In this document: positions 35,318-43,658 of the stretch, one piece after another
Layout: the number at the start of each line of letters is the position of its first letter
Numbering within the stretch: position 1 is the first letter of the stretch
DNA from: CAWFZT01 sp963820415
Lineage (GTDB): Bacteria > Chloroflexota > Anaerolineae > Anaerolineales > Anaerolineaceae
Length of the DNA stretch: 64,000 bases
NCBI GenBank assembly: GCA_963820415.1
Contig: CAWFZT010000004.1
Span: forward strand, 682,001 to 746,000
Direction of reading: 5' to 3'
Program-made: the position numbers and the translations under genes
The notes under the pieces: generated by a model
The model's database searches: none
Seen by the model: the letters and a program-made list of their open reading frames with translations, nothing else
What the model was told of the DNA's origin: nothing

Positions 35318-35497
35318 AAAAAAGCCCCCGCCATGCCGTGTGCTGCGCAGTTTTGAACCTGCTTTCGCAGGTTGGGTACCGCCCCCGCAACTTCGCCTTG
35401 GCCTAAGCCTATCGCGTCATTACAGCGGATAAGAGGTACCCTTTTAAAGAGTGTTGGCTCAAAACGTGAAGTGCAGTATCACGGGCACAGCAGGGTT
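35318..35497 (-). ncRNA. ssrS: 6S RNA
   Basis: On the minus strand the sequence starts near AACCCTGCTGTGCC, continues with CACTTCACGTTTTGAGCC, and ends GCACACGGCATGGCGGGG followed by a T run. CCCTGC and TGTGCC at the 5' end pair with GGCATG and GCGGGG at the 3' end, forming the closing stem. A large internal bubble and a long middle arm follow, as in 6S RNA, which mimics an open promoter and sequesters sigma70 RNA polymerase. The length of about 180 bases is typical. A -10 box TATAAG (35509-35504, extended TGG) with a TATACA -35-like hexamer 17 bases upstream sets the start. The assignment is by motif and shape only. Confidence 0.8.
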
Positions 35498-35652
35498 ATA
35501 GTTCTTATACCACAATTTAAACCAAGTGTATAGAGAAAATTTAGAAAATTTAGAATAGCAGGCTATCCCGTGATAATATTGGCTCATTGAGACCTGCCAT
35601 GCTGAATTTGAGTTTTCCCCCGGGAAAATCCAAAGAGCTATGATATTTACAT

Positions 35653-35680
35653 TTGTCCTGTCAAGGATTGGGAATATAAT
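35653..35680 (+). promoter_or_regulatory. promoter for thpR
   Basis: TTGTCC at 35653-35658 and a consensus TATAAT at 35675-35680 are 16 bases apart. The start codon of thpR follows 38 bases later. Confidence 0.65.
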
Positions 35681-35718
35681 CCAGGAATACTCTAGAAATA
35701 ATCGAGTTTGTTAGGAAT

Positions 35719-36303
35719 ATGAGCGCAATAAGAGCCTTTATCGCCATATCATTACCCAAGCCAATCCAGCAAAAGCTTGATGAGGTCACCCGATTATTGA
35801 AAAACGAGAAAACTGGGACGGTACGCTGGGTGTCGGCGAATAACATTCACCTGACGCTCAAGTTTTTGGGAGAGGTAGACGGCGCAAAGGTCGAGGCGAT
35901 CAGCCAGGTAATCCAGGCTGAGAGCCAGCATATCCATCCTTTCGAGCTTAGCGCCAGTGGGGTAGGCGCTTTTCCAAACCTCCGTCGGCCGCGGGTGATT
36001 TGGGTAGGCGTCCAGGCTCCCCAGGCTTTGATCGACCTGGCTAATGCCATCGACCAGGGCACTCAACGACTTGGATTCCAAGGTGAAGAAAGAGCTTTTA
36101 GCCCGCACCTAACCCTTGGGCGGCTTTCGCAAAATGCCTCTCTGCAAGAGATGCAGTCCGTGGCACAGGCGTTATCGGCTGCCAGGATAAGCAACCTGGG
36201 TTCATTCACTGTCACTCAGGTAACCCTTTTCCGCAGCGATCTACAATCCAGCGGGGCAGTTCATACGCCGCTTTTTACTGCCAGTCTGAATACTCTCGGT
36301 TAA
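35719..36303 (+). CDS. thpR: RNA 2',3'-cyclic phosphodiesterase (2'-5' RNA ligase family)
   Basis: The protein has 194 residues. It belongs to the 2H phosphoesterase family, with the two required HxTx motifs visible as HLTLKF (near residue 45) and HLTLGR (near residue 130). RAFIAISLP at the N terminus and GVGAFPNLRRPRVIWVGV in the middle are standard. It opens 2',3'-cyclic phosphates on RNA and can join 2'-5' ends in vitro. rsfS follows in the same direction after 71 bases. Confidence 0.9.
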   Translation: MSAIRAFIAISLPKPIQQKLDEVTRLLKNEKTGTVRWVSANNIHLTLKFLGEVDGAKVEAISQVIQAESQHIHPFELSASGVGAFPNLRRPRVIWVGVQAPQALIDLANAIDQGTQRLGFQGEERAFSPHLTLGRLSQNASLQEMQSVAQALSAARISNLGSFTVTQVTLFRSDLQSSGAVHTPLFTASLNTLG

Positions 36304-36374
36304 TGTGTGTTAAAATCTATTGACCGGCTCAACTGGAGCGGATCTTTTGCGTTCTAATTACATGGAGGCTGCAT

Positions 36375-36719
36375 CTGAATACGACTGAAATCACCCGATC
36401 GATCATTGAGGCTCTCGAAGAAAAAAAAGCAGAAAATATCGTTTTACTCGACATTCATGAAATTGCATCTTTTACTGATTATTTCATAATCTGTACGGGC
36501 TCCAGTGACAGGATGATCGACAGCCTGGCCGAGGCGGTGCTTGAAACTGCCAAACATGAACTCGAACTTCCCGGAAAAAAAGAGGGGCAGGCAAATACAG
36601 GCTGGGTCGTAGTCGATTTCGGCGATATCGTCGTGCACTTGTTTTCGCCAGACCAGCGTGAATATTACCGACTGGAGCAATTGTGGGAAAAAGGGAAAAT
36701 TCTACTCCACTTGCAGTAG
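36375..36719 (+). CDS. rsfS: ribosomal silencing factor RsfS, probable CTG start
   Basis: The protein has 114 residues. It binds ribosomal protein uL14 and blocks subunit joining. The family pattern is clear: IVLLDIHEIASFTDYFIICTGSS, then GKKEGQANTGWVVVDFGDIVVHLF, and YYRLEQLW. The conserved N terminus (TTEITRSIIEALEEKKAENI) lies upstream of the first in-frame ATG at 36513. The only reasonable start is CTG at 36375, which has GGAGG six bases before it. No ATG, GTG or TTG exists in frame between the upstream stop and the conserved region. Either CTG is used or the base is miscalled. Confidence 0.82.
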   Translation: MNTTEITRSIIEALEEKKAENIVLLDIHEIASFTDYFIICTGSSDRMIDSLAEAVLETAKHELELPGKKEGQANTGWVVVDFGDIVVHLFSPDQREYYRLEQLWEKGKILLHLQ

Positions 36720-36863
36720 AAATGTGCGACTGGAAATATAACTTGTACGAAAATTATAAAGAATGTGGATATTCGCCTTGAATGTTTATGATATCTGTCA
36801 CTTTCGTCATGGTTGTTTTTCGATTATCCTAATCGACATATCCCCATTCTTTAGAGGTGAGAA

Positions 36864-37328
36864 ATGTTTCGTGTCAGTCGCCGTTTAGATTACGGTTTGC
36901 AGTTGATGACGTCCCTGGCTTTGGACCCGGAAAACCGTTCCCAGCCTACCGCAGCCCTCGCCACCAAGTTAGACATGCCGCTGCCATTCTTGCATCAGAT
37001 TGCCCATGTATTAATGCAGTCAGGCTTGATCAAAGCCACTCCTGGACAAAAAGGTGGATTGAGGTTAAGCCAACAGCCGCAGGATATCTCCGTTCTGCAA
37101 ATCATCGAAGCGTTGGAAGGACCAATTACCCTCAGCCCTTGCCAGGATTGTGAGGAGAATTGCCCGAGACGCCAAAACTGCGCCACCCTTATCATCTGGA
37201 ACGATCTACAAGATCGGATTTCAGCGTACCTTGAGAATATTCACCTGGACATGTTGTCCGACAAGAAGCAGCAAATTCCTTCTTTCCCGCTGTCTACCGA
37301 ATATCCTGTAAATCTTTCCTCTCAGTAA
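36864..37328 (+). CDS. Rrf2-family transcriptional regulator with Fe-S cysteine cluster
   Basis: The protein has 154 residues. The winged helix-turn-helix N terminus FRVSRRLDYGLQLMTSLA and the GLIKATPGQKGGLRLSQ wing are typical of Rrf2/IscR. The motif CQDCEENCPRRQNC holds four cysteines, enough to bind an iron-sulfur cluster that could sense oxidants, iron or NO. A stretch of about 20 residues after the helical domain is unmatched. The thiol peroxidase gene is the next, convergent gene, so a redox role is reasonable but unproven. Confidence 0.88.
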   Translation: MFRVSRRLDYGLQLMTSLALDPENRSQPTAALATKLDMPLPFLHQIAHVLMQSGLIKATPGQKGGLRLSQQPQDISVLQIIEALEGPITLSPCQDCEENCPRRQNCATLIIWNDLQDRISAYLENIHLDMLSDKKQQIPSFPLSTEYPVNLSSQ

Positions 37329-37378
37329 CTATTCATTTAGACCAGCTTGCGAACCTAACAGACTTCGCAAGCTGGTTT

Positions 37379-37836
37379 CTAGGCTAATGCCGCCAGCACC
37401 TCAGGGCTATGTTCGGCTGGTTTTACATGCTTGAACACCTTTTTGATCGTGCCGTCGGGTGAGATGAGAAAACTCGTCCTCAGCACGCCGTAAAACTCGC
37501 GCCCGTAAGACTTTTTCAGTCCCCAAACACCGTAAAGGTCATGGACCTTATGGCCTTCATCCGCCAGCAAGGTAAAGGGTAAATGGTATTTTGCCTTAAA
37601 TTTGGCGTGAGATCCGGCGAATCCGGACTGACTCCCAGAATGACCACCCCGGCTTTCTGATAAGCGGAGTAATCATCGCGAAAATTGCAAGCCTCGGTCG
37701 TGCAGCCGGGAGTGTCATCTTGAGGATAAAAATAGAGTAAGACAGGTTTGCCGTGGAATTCGGATAATTTGTGTGGTTTACCGGTCTCATCCGGCAGGGT
37801 AAAATCTGGTGCGGTTATATTTTCTTCGATTGGCAT
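37379..37836 (-). pseudogene. bcp: thioredoxin-dependent peroxiredoxin (Bcp type), frameshifted
   Basis: The frame from MPIEENITAPDFTLPDE (ATG at 37836, preceded by AAGGAGG) carries the peroxidatic site PQDDTPGCTTEACNFRD. It shifts near 37600 after GVSPDSP. The matching continuation SHAKFKAKYHLPFTLLADEGHKV lies in the other frame and runs to the stop at 37379. One missing base in the GAxTCTCAC stretch explains the break. The intact protein would have about 152 residues, normal for the family, and would reduce hydroperoxides with thioredoxin. Confidence 0.8.
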
Positions 37837-37910
37837 AGTTTCCTCCTTAATTTTTCTACCTATATTGTATTGTTTTTCTAGCCGTTTTCCAGGCACCTGG
37901 GCAGATAACG

Positions 37911-38490
37911 TTATGCAGGAGTAGGCACCACTTCGCCCATGTGGGTAATATCGTAACCGGGCACGGCTGCTACGGCTTTGCGGAAGGCTGAGTCAGCCAT
38001 CAAGTCAAATAGGGGAGTAAGTAAATCCCCCTGTAAAAAACGGGTGGGGATTACCAGGTCAAAACGTTCTTGAAAGAGGGGAATAAAATCCAGGTCGAGA
38101 GCGCTGGCAGCCGCCGGGATACCAAGTCCGGTATCGGCCCTGCCTGAAGCCACCTCGGCTGCCACAGCCAGGTGAGTAAATTCTTCCTGGGCGTAGCCCT
38201 GCACGCTGCTCGCAGGAATATCCAGCTTTTGCAAATAGTAATCCAGCAGAACACGTGTACCGGCGCCACGCTGGCGGTTGACATATATTACCTCGGGGTG
38301 AGCCAGGTCCATCTACGGCGCTGCGTGGGAAAGCGGGCAAGGCTTCAGGGGAAGCAATCGTCTCGGCTGTCACTCTGCCCAATGCCTGAGCGGTTTTCAG
38401 GTTTTCCGTTTCAGGCCTGGGAAGTGGGAGATGTGCCATCCAACGTTTAGATGCTTCCTGTGGGGGAAGCAATTCAAGAAATTCTGGCAT
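37911..38490 (-). pseudogene. MoeA-PBP fusion gene with its middle deleted
   Basis: The first 60 residues (from 38490) are the start of a MoeA-like molybdopterin molybdotransferase, up to LPAFPRSAVDG. The frame then changes directly into the last 133 residues of a periplasmic-binding-like domain: VIYVNRQRGAGTRVLLDYYLQKL, GYAQEEFTHLAVAAEVASGRADTGLGI, FDLVIPTR. In full proteins these ends are separated by several hundred residues. The junction lies near 38312-38322. It is either a real deletion that also shifted the frame or a collapse in assembly. The gene starts three bases after the UbiA-family gene ends. Confidence 0.7.
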
Positions 38491-38493
38491 GGA

Positions 38494-39411
38494 TTAATGC
38501 GTCCAAAGGGTGAAAGTGACCAGGTACGCCGTCAACACCACCGTGGCAACTGCATTCAGCGACAGCAATCGCCAGTGGGGCTTTGCGCCTGTAGCAATCG
38601 AGCTCATCTGCCAGATCTGAAAGAGTCCCAGGGGCAGGCCAAGCAGTCCTGGCCAGGTTAGTAGCCAAGGCAAGCCCAGGACGGCAGCCAGGCCGAACAA
38701 CAGGAAGCCGAACAAGATGAGCAGGTTGTGCAGGTTCATACCCCGTTGCCAGCCCAACCGTACCATGGAGGTCCTGCGGCTGTATTTTTCGTCTGAAGCA
38801 TATCCTTCCAGTGAAAGTGCTAAAAGCATCGCCAGGTAGAGGGCGGTGATTGGGAACGTGATCATCGCCAGCAGGCGGTGTAAATTTCCTACCTGCAGAA
38901 GGAAGGCCAGAGCCGGGACGAAGTTAGCCATTATGAATGACAGCGCCAATTCGCCGTAACCCGAATACACCAGCCTGAAAGGAGGCACGGCGTAGAAAAA
39001 AGAGACCAGGAAGGCCAGCCCAAGCATCATCAGAGAAGAGGTATTCAGGGTGCCGTTGGCAAAGAGTAAAACTGTGATCACTGCGCCAATCGTGAGGGTT
39101 GTGGTGGAAAGTAGGAGAAGGGCTGAGCGTGAGTAAGTCAACTCTCCGCTATCTTTTCCCAGTCCATCTGGCTTACCATGCGGACGATTCTCCCTGACTG
39201 GCAGGTCGTAGACAGCTTTTAGATAAAAACTGCTCAATTGAAGCATAGTCACACAAGCCTGCCCGAGCCAGTAAGTTGTCCAATTGATCGACTGGCCCAG
39301 GTAATGGACAATCCCGCCACCCAGGGCATAAAATAAAACACCAACCAACAATGCTTGCGGTTGAGAAAGGCGAAAGAAATTTGATACAGTAGACTGCTGG
39401 GATTCCTTCAT
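38494..39411 (-). CDS. UbiA-family prenyltransferase-like membrane protein
   Basis: The protein has 305 residues and about nine membrane helices. The second Asp-rich region SLEGYASDEKYSRRTSMVRLGW fits UbiA/MenA proteins. The first one, usually NDxxDxxxD, is reduced to VYDLPVRENRP, so activity is uncertain. Such enzymes attach isoprenoid chains to aromatic acceptors in quinone or lipid synthesis. It follows an SDR gene by ten bases, and the broken MoeA gene lies downstream. Confidence 0.78.
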   Translation of the reverse strand: MKESQQSTVSNFFRLSQPQALLVGVLFYALGGGIVHYLGQSINWTTYWLGQACVTMLQLSSFYLKAVYDLPVRENRPHGKPDGLGKDSGELTYSRSALLLLSTTTLTIGAVITVLLFANGTLNTSSLMMLGLAFLVSFFYAVPPFRLVYSGYGELALSFIMANFVPALAFLLQVGNLHRLLAMITFPITALYLAMLLALSLEGYASDEKYSRRTSMVRLGWQRGMNLHNLLILFGFLLFGLAAVLGLPWLLTWPGLLGLPLGLFQIWQMSSIATGAKPHWRLLSLNAVATVVLTAYLVTFTLWTH

Positions 39412-39421
39412 TAGGCCTCTT

Positions 39422-40156
39422 TCAAGTCAACTGGTAACCCCCGTCCACTACCAGGGTTTGACCAGTTATGTACTCATTTTGGACGAGGAACAGCACTGCT
39501 CGGACGATATCCTGAGGGGTTCCGGTTTTTTTAGCTGGCAAACGTTCGACCAGCCGCTCCCATTGGTCGCCGGGGAGGCCTGGGGTAGGCATGACCAGCC
39601 CAGGAGCGACGGCGTTCACCCTGATCCCAGGAGCCAGTGAGCGGGCCAGAATGCGGGTAAGTACCTCCAGGCCGGCTTTGCTGACCGAGTAAGCCGGGTA
39701 CATCTTCCAGGGGCGGCCCGAGGCGGCATCGGTGAGGTTGATGATGACGCCGTATTCCTTCATCAATTGTGCAGCATAGCGGGCGCATAACCACGGAGCC
39801 CGTAAATTTAAATCAAAGGTTGCATCCCAATCCTCGATAGAAGTATTCTCCAGGCTGCCAGCATGCATTACGGCGGCTGAATTCACCAACACTTTTAAAG
39901 GCGATGGATAGGCGTTAATTTGGTCGAAAATTCTCCTGATCTGCTCTGGAACGGTCAGGTCTGCCTGAAGCAGTAAGGCTGGGACGCCTTTGTCTTCCAG
40001 TTGGCGGGATAGCGCCTGTGCCTGGCGAACTGAGCTGTTGTAATGCAAACCGATGGCATACCCCTGATCCGCCAGTGCCAGGGCAATTTCCCGGCCTAAT
40101 CGGATAGCAGCTCCGGTGACAAGCGCCAACGGTTTCACCTGCAGATCGGATGGCAT
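39422..40156 (-). CDS. short-chain dehydrogenase/reductase (pteridine reductase-like)
   Basis: The protein has 244 residues. The nucleotide motif ALVTGAAIRLGREIALAL (TGAAxRxGR form) resembles pteridine reductases, which favour NADPH. LVNSAAVM holds the NNAG-equivalent, and the catalytic YPAYSVSKAGLEVLTR has the YxxxK pair. GIRVNAVAPGLV and a C-terminal TGQTLVVDGGYQL complete the fold. It may act on folate or pterin, consistent with MoeA nearby, but this is inference. Confidence 0.88.
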   Translation of the reverse strand: MPSDLQVKPLALVTGAAIRLGREIALALADQGYAIGLHYNSSVRQAQALSRQLEDKGVPALLLQADLTVPEQIRRIFDQINAYPSPLKVLVNSAAVMHAGSLENTSIEDWDATFDLNLRAPWLCARYAAQLMKEYGVIINLTDAASGRPWKMYPAYSVSKAGLEVLTRILARSLAPGIRVNAVAPGLVMPTPGLPGDQWERLVERLPAKKTGTPQDIVRAVLFLVQNEYITGQTLVVDGGYQLT

Positions 40157-40275
40157 AGTCTCCCTCGATTGTTATTTTAACATACCTTGTCCTTAATTTG
40201 GTTCGCTGGGAATTGCCGTGGTGGTTCTTCCATGGGAAACCTCAAAGATCCCAGAATTTTCGGCCAAGGGGGAGA

Positions 40276-40284
40276 TGCTATAAT
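40276..40284 (+). promoter_or_regulatory. extended -10 promoter for the DDAH-like gene
   Basis: TGC followed by TATAAT (40279-40284) forms an extended -10 element. The ATG at 40304 lies only 20 bases after it, so the leader would be about 12 bases. No strong -35 or Shine-Dalgarno sequence is visible. Confidence 0.55.
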
Positions 40285-40303
40285 TGGACAAGAAAAAACA
40301 ATC

Positions 40304-41074
40304 ATGTTTAAACACGCCATCGTACGTCCACCGGCAAAGACTTTTAACCAGGGGTTGACTACCGCTCAGTTTGGATCGCCTGATTTTGAACTGGCCCTGG
40401 CTCAACATGAACTGTATTGTATAGCCTTGCAGAAATGCGGGGTAGAGTTGATCCGGCTCGAAGCAGAGGAGAATTACCCGGATTCGACCTTCATCGAAGA
40501 CGTGGCCGTCCTGATAAGAGGGGCAGCCATCCTGAGCAACCCAGGGGCGCAGAGCCGTAAGGGCGAGGTAATGGCGATGCGACCTGTCCTGGGTCGTTAT
40601 TTCCAAAAAATGTATACCATTACCCCTCCCGGGACACTGGACGGGGGAGATATTTGCGAGGCAGGCCATCATTTCTTTATCGGGATTTCCGAACGTACGA
40701 ATGAAGAAGGTGGGCGGCAGATGGCAGAATTCCTGAAAAATGAGGGTTTCACCTCCAGCTTCGTCCAGGTCGCCGGTATCCCCGGGATTTTGCACCTGAA
40801 AAGCGGCCTCACCTTCCTCGGAAATAACCGCCTGGTATTGATCGATGCAATTGCTGGATTGCCGCAATTTAAGGAATATGACGTCTTTCGTGTAGATGAA
40901 GCTGAGAATTATGCAGCTAACTGCGTGTGGGTGAATGACCATCTGCTCATGGCGAAAGGTTATCCTAAACTGCGCCAATCCCTGGTACATCACGGTTACC
41001 AGGTGCTGTCTCTTGATATGTCTGAGTACCGCAAAATGGATGGGGGGTTGAGCTGCCTTTCCTTGCGGTTCTGA
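40304..41074 (+). CDS. dimethylarginine dimethylaminohydrolase (DDAH)-like enzyme
   Basis: The protein has 256 residues from MFKHAIVRPPAKTF; the frame is open upstream without similarity. It belongs to the guanidino-group modifying superfamily. It shows YPDSTFIEDVAVL (acidic substrate-binding pair), PPGTLDGGDI, the catalytic histidine in GILHLKSG and the nucleophilic cysteine in MDGGLSCLSLRF close to the C terminus. DDAH converts methylated arginines to citrulline and methylamine. Bacterial relatives may act on arginine or other guanidines. Confidence 0.85.
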   Translation: MFKHAIVRPPAKTFNQGLTTAQFGSPDFELALAQHELYCIALQKCGVELIRLEAEENYPDSTFIEDVAVLIRGAAILSNPGAQSRKGEVMAMRPVLGRYFQKMYTITPPGTLDGGDICEAGHHFFIGISERTNEEGGRQMAEFLKNEGFTSSFVQVAGIPGILHLKSGLTFLGNNRLVLIDAIAGLPQFKEYDVFRVDEAENYAANCVWVNDHLLMAKGYPKLRQSLVHHGYQVLSLDMSEYRKMDGGLSCLSLRF

Positions 41075-41147
41075 TCGTATGTTTTGACTACATTGAACAA
41101 AATCTGGCGCTATTTATCTGTTGGTTTTTCAATCAGTGATTAACAGG

Positions 41148-41861
41148 TTACTTTGGCTTGACCAGCCATTTTTTGACTAATTGGTCGATTTCACCATCGC
41201 CTTTGACGGCCGCCAGGCCCTGATTGATTTTAGCCAGCAAATCAGGCTGTTTGTTGCATACTGCCACGCCATAGTTTTCGTTGGTGAAAACCGAGCCAGC
41301 CGTCTTGATCTTGGTGGGATTCCTGCCCACAAAACCGATTGCCAACGGATTATCAGCGATGACCGCATCGATATGACCATTCATTAAATCCAGAAAAGCT
41401 TCGTCGATAGTGTCATAAGCAGTATATTGTACGTTGAGGATCTTTTGAGCTTCGGAAGCGCCGGTAGTCCCTAACATAGCGCCGACTTTTTTGCCACTCA
41501 AGTCATCCTTGCTCTTGATATCTGTATTGCTGATATTGACGATAACAATCAGGCCCGCTGCAAAGTAGGGATCCGAAAAGAGCATGGATTTCTTGCGCTC
41601 ATCCGTAATGGTGATGGCAGAGATAGCCGCATCGTACTGGCATTGGGAGAGGCCAATCAATGCCGAATCGAAGGGGGCGTTCACAAACTCAATTTGCAGG
41701 CTTTCTTTCTGGGCAATGGCGTTCATCAAATCTACGTCGAAGCCAACCGGCTGCTTGCTCGTCTCGTCTAAAGTTTCGAATGGCGGCCAAATTGCGTCTG
41801 TGACTACGCGGACTTTCTTGGCGTTTGCCTGGCAAGAACTAAACAAAACACCGGCTAACAA
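41148..41861 (-). CDS. amino-acid-type ABC solute-binding lipoprotein (family 3), start uncertain
   Basis: The protein has at least 237 residues. VVTDAIWPPFETLDETSKQPVGFDVDLMNAIA and YDAAISAITITDERKKSMLFSDPYF are typical of polar amino acid binding proteins. The lipobox FSSC precedes the mature part. The only start giving this frame is a TTG at 41861. That leaves a very short signal peptide, although FWFVLVLLAGVLFSSC is open further up with no ATG or GTG. A small frameshift or miscalled start is likely. A -10-like TGG-TAAAAT lies upstream on the minus strand. No permease is adjacent. Confidence 0.8.
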   Translation of the reverse strand: MLAGVLFSSCQANAKKVRVVTDAIWPPFETLDETSKQPVGFDVDLMNAIAQKESLQIEFVNAPFDSALIGLSQCQYDAAISAITITDERKKSMLFSDPYFAAGLIVIVNISNTDIKSKDDLSGKKVGAMLGTTGASEAQKILNVQYTAYDTIDEAFLDLMNGHIDAVIADNPLAIGFVGRNPTKIKTAGSVFTNENYGVAVCNKQPDLLAKINQGLAAVKGDGEIDQLVKKWLVKPK

Positions 41862-41976
41862 AACCAGTACGAACCAAAAATGGGCGGTCTTCTTCGTTGG
41901 CTCTCTCCAGATTTGAGCTACCAGGTTGGGATATCCAGGCGATTTATAATTTTCATTATTTTACCACAGGCATTTT

Positions 41977-42005
41977 TTGACTTTAGCCATTTTTTGTGCT
42001 ATTCT
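41977..42005 (+). promoter_or_regulatory. promoter for the MBL-fold gene
   Basis: TTGACT at 41977-41982, a 17-base spacer and TATTCT at 42000-42005 preceded by TGC form a good sigma70-type promoter. The start codon at 42053 follows, with a GGAAGG ribosome-binding site. Confidence 0.65.
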
Positions 42006-42052
42006 TTAGACTGTTCAGCAGGAATTTTTATTATTTTATTCAGGAAGGGATT

Positions 42053-42973
42053 ATGCACCGGGAACGCGTCTCTGACAACGTGTATTGGTTCCAAAGTGAA
42101 ATATACGCACAGGTCACTGCAGGAGTAGTTACAGGCCCACAGTGGGCAGTAGTCATCGATACTCTGGCGATACCTGAAGAAACTCTGGCAATGCGCTCTT
42201 TTATAGAAGAAGAGCTGGCAGTTCCTGTACGCTATATTATCAATACCCATTATCATGCCGACCACACTTGGGGAAACTGCCTGTTTCCCGGGGCGACAAT
42301 TATCGCTCACATGCTTTGCCGGCAACTTATGATCGAACGCGGCGCGGAATCCCTTGAATCGGCCAAACGTCAAAATCCGGTTTTCAAGCAGATCAAGCTG
42401 GTGTTGCCTCATTTGACCTTTGAGCTAGGTGAAATGTCTCTGCGGGTTGGTAAAAAGAACCTGATCTTAAGCCACACTCCTGGACACAGCCGGGATGGGA
42501 TTTCCGTCCTGGTGGAGGAAGATCGGGTCTTGTTCGCAGGGGACGCATTCCTTCCACTGCCATATATTGTGGATGGCGACACAGATGAATCCAACGCCAC
42601 CATCAAAAGAATCGGTAAAATGGGACTGGAGAATATTGTCCAGGGACATGGGGACATTATTCTGCGCGGCGAGATCGAAGAGGCAGCAAAGTCTAACCTG
42701 GGGTATCTATCCGCCTTGCGCAAAGCAGTGAGGAATGCCGTCCGTCGCCGTAACTCTCAGGATGTGCTGGTAGGCATCGATATCGAATCTTGTGGGAAAA
42801 GCAGGGTCTTGTTGGGCGGATTGGCCGAAGAGTTACACCGCAGGAATGTACGATCCTTATATCGCCAAATGACGAATGAAGGCGGATTAACTCCAGCCGG
42901 CTCGTTAAAGAAGAATGAGCTTTTTCTCTTGACCGGTTCTAATTGGAAGTCGCTTTCTTTGTGGCCTTTTTAA
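42053..42973 (+). CDS. MBL-fold metallohydrolase
   Basis: The protein has 306 residues from MHRERVSDNVYWFQ. The metal-binding motif HYHADH occupies residues 66-71. LSHTPGHSRDG gives the third histidine, LFAGDAFLP the bridging aspartate and IVQGHGDII the last histidine. It has about 100 extra C-terminal residues with KAVRNAVRRRNSQDVLVGIDIESC. Relatives hydrolyse a wide range of esters and thioesters; the substrate is not known. The 3' end overlaps the convergent PlsY-like gene by 35 bases. Confidence 0.85.
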   Translation: MHRERVSDNVYWFQSEIYAQVTAGVVTGPQWAVVIDTLAIPEETLAMRSFIEEELAVPVRYIINTHYHADHTWGNCLFPGATIIAHMLCRQLMIERGAESLESAKRQNPVFKQIKLVLPHLTFELGEMSLRVGKKNLILSHTPGHSRDGISVLVEEDRVLFAGDAFLPLPYIVDGDTDESNATIKRIGKMGLENIVQGHGDIILRGEIEEAAKSNLGYLSALRKAVRNAVRRRNSQDVLVGIDIESCGKSRVLLGGLAEELHRRNVRSLYRQMTNEGGLTPAGSLKKNELFLLTGSNWKSLSLWPF

Positions 42974-43625
42974 GAAATAAGGCGCGCAGCCCGACTACTC
43001 TTTCTGTGCCTTCTTTCAACCGTTTCAGATTAGGCCGCAACGCCCATAGGACAACTAATAACGAGATCACTCCGTACATTGCATATTCCCAGGGCGATTG
43101 GCCAATCCAGGCACGGTAACCAAAGACCACGATTGAGAAAAACGCTACGCTGATCGTGGTGACCGAAGCGTATCCGCCGAAAAGGAACACCGCCGCAGAT
43201 AGAGGTAAAACGATATACCAGGTGGAAGGCCACAAAGCGATGGCTCCTCCCAGCACGGTCGCGCCGCCAGCCCCGCCGCGCAGGTGAATGTGTTTGGTTA
43301 AAGGGTCACGCTCGACCAGGAAGATGGAATGGTTATGGCCCAGCACCGCCATAAGACCTGCGGCAACCCTGATCCAGGGGAGACCAGGCACCAGCCAACT
43401 TACAATCCAGGCAGTGGATACGCCTTTCATCACGTCAAGAAAGCCAGTTAGCAAGCCAGCCAGTAATCCTGCAGCGCGCATTGCATTTGTTCCTCCAGTG
43501 CGTCCGCTCTCAACCCGGGTGACGTCCTTTCCATTGGCGATTTTAACAATAATCCAGCCAAACGGAATTGTCCCTGCCAGGTAAGATAACAATAAAGCAC
43601 CAGCTATTTGAAATATCAGGGTCAT
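42939..43625 (-). CDS. plsY: PlsY-like glycerol-3-phosphate acyltransferase
   Basis: The protein has 228 residues with about five membrane helices. The three PlsY motifs are present: LLSYLAGTIPFGWII, VESGRTGGTNAMRAAG (SGNxGxTN form with R for N), and GHNHSIFLV...LRGGAGGATVLGG, where the usual KGGKG is RGGAG. PlsY moves acyl groups from acyl-phosphate to glycerol-3-phosphate in the first step of phospholipid synthesis. The substituted glycine-rich loop makes the exact activity slightly uncertain. Confidence 0.83.
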   Translation of the reverse strand: MTLIFQIAGALLLSYLAGTIPFGWIIVKIANGKDVTRVESGRTGGTNAMRAAGLLAGLLTGFLDVMKGVSTAWIVSWLVPGLPWIRVAAGLMAVLGHNHSIFLVERDPLTKHIHLRGGAGGATVLGGAIALWPSTWYIVLPLSAAVFLFGGYASVTTISVAFFSIVVFGYRAWIGQSPWEYAMYGVISLLVVLWALRPNLKRLKEGTERVVGLRALFLKKATKKATSN

Positions 43626-43658
43626 AGTTCCTCGGTTTCTACAAGTGATAACACCAAA

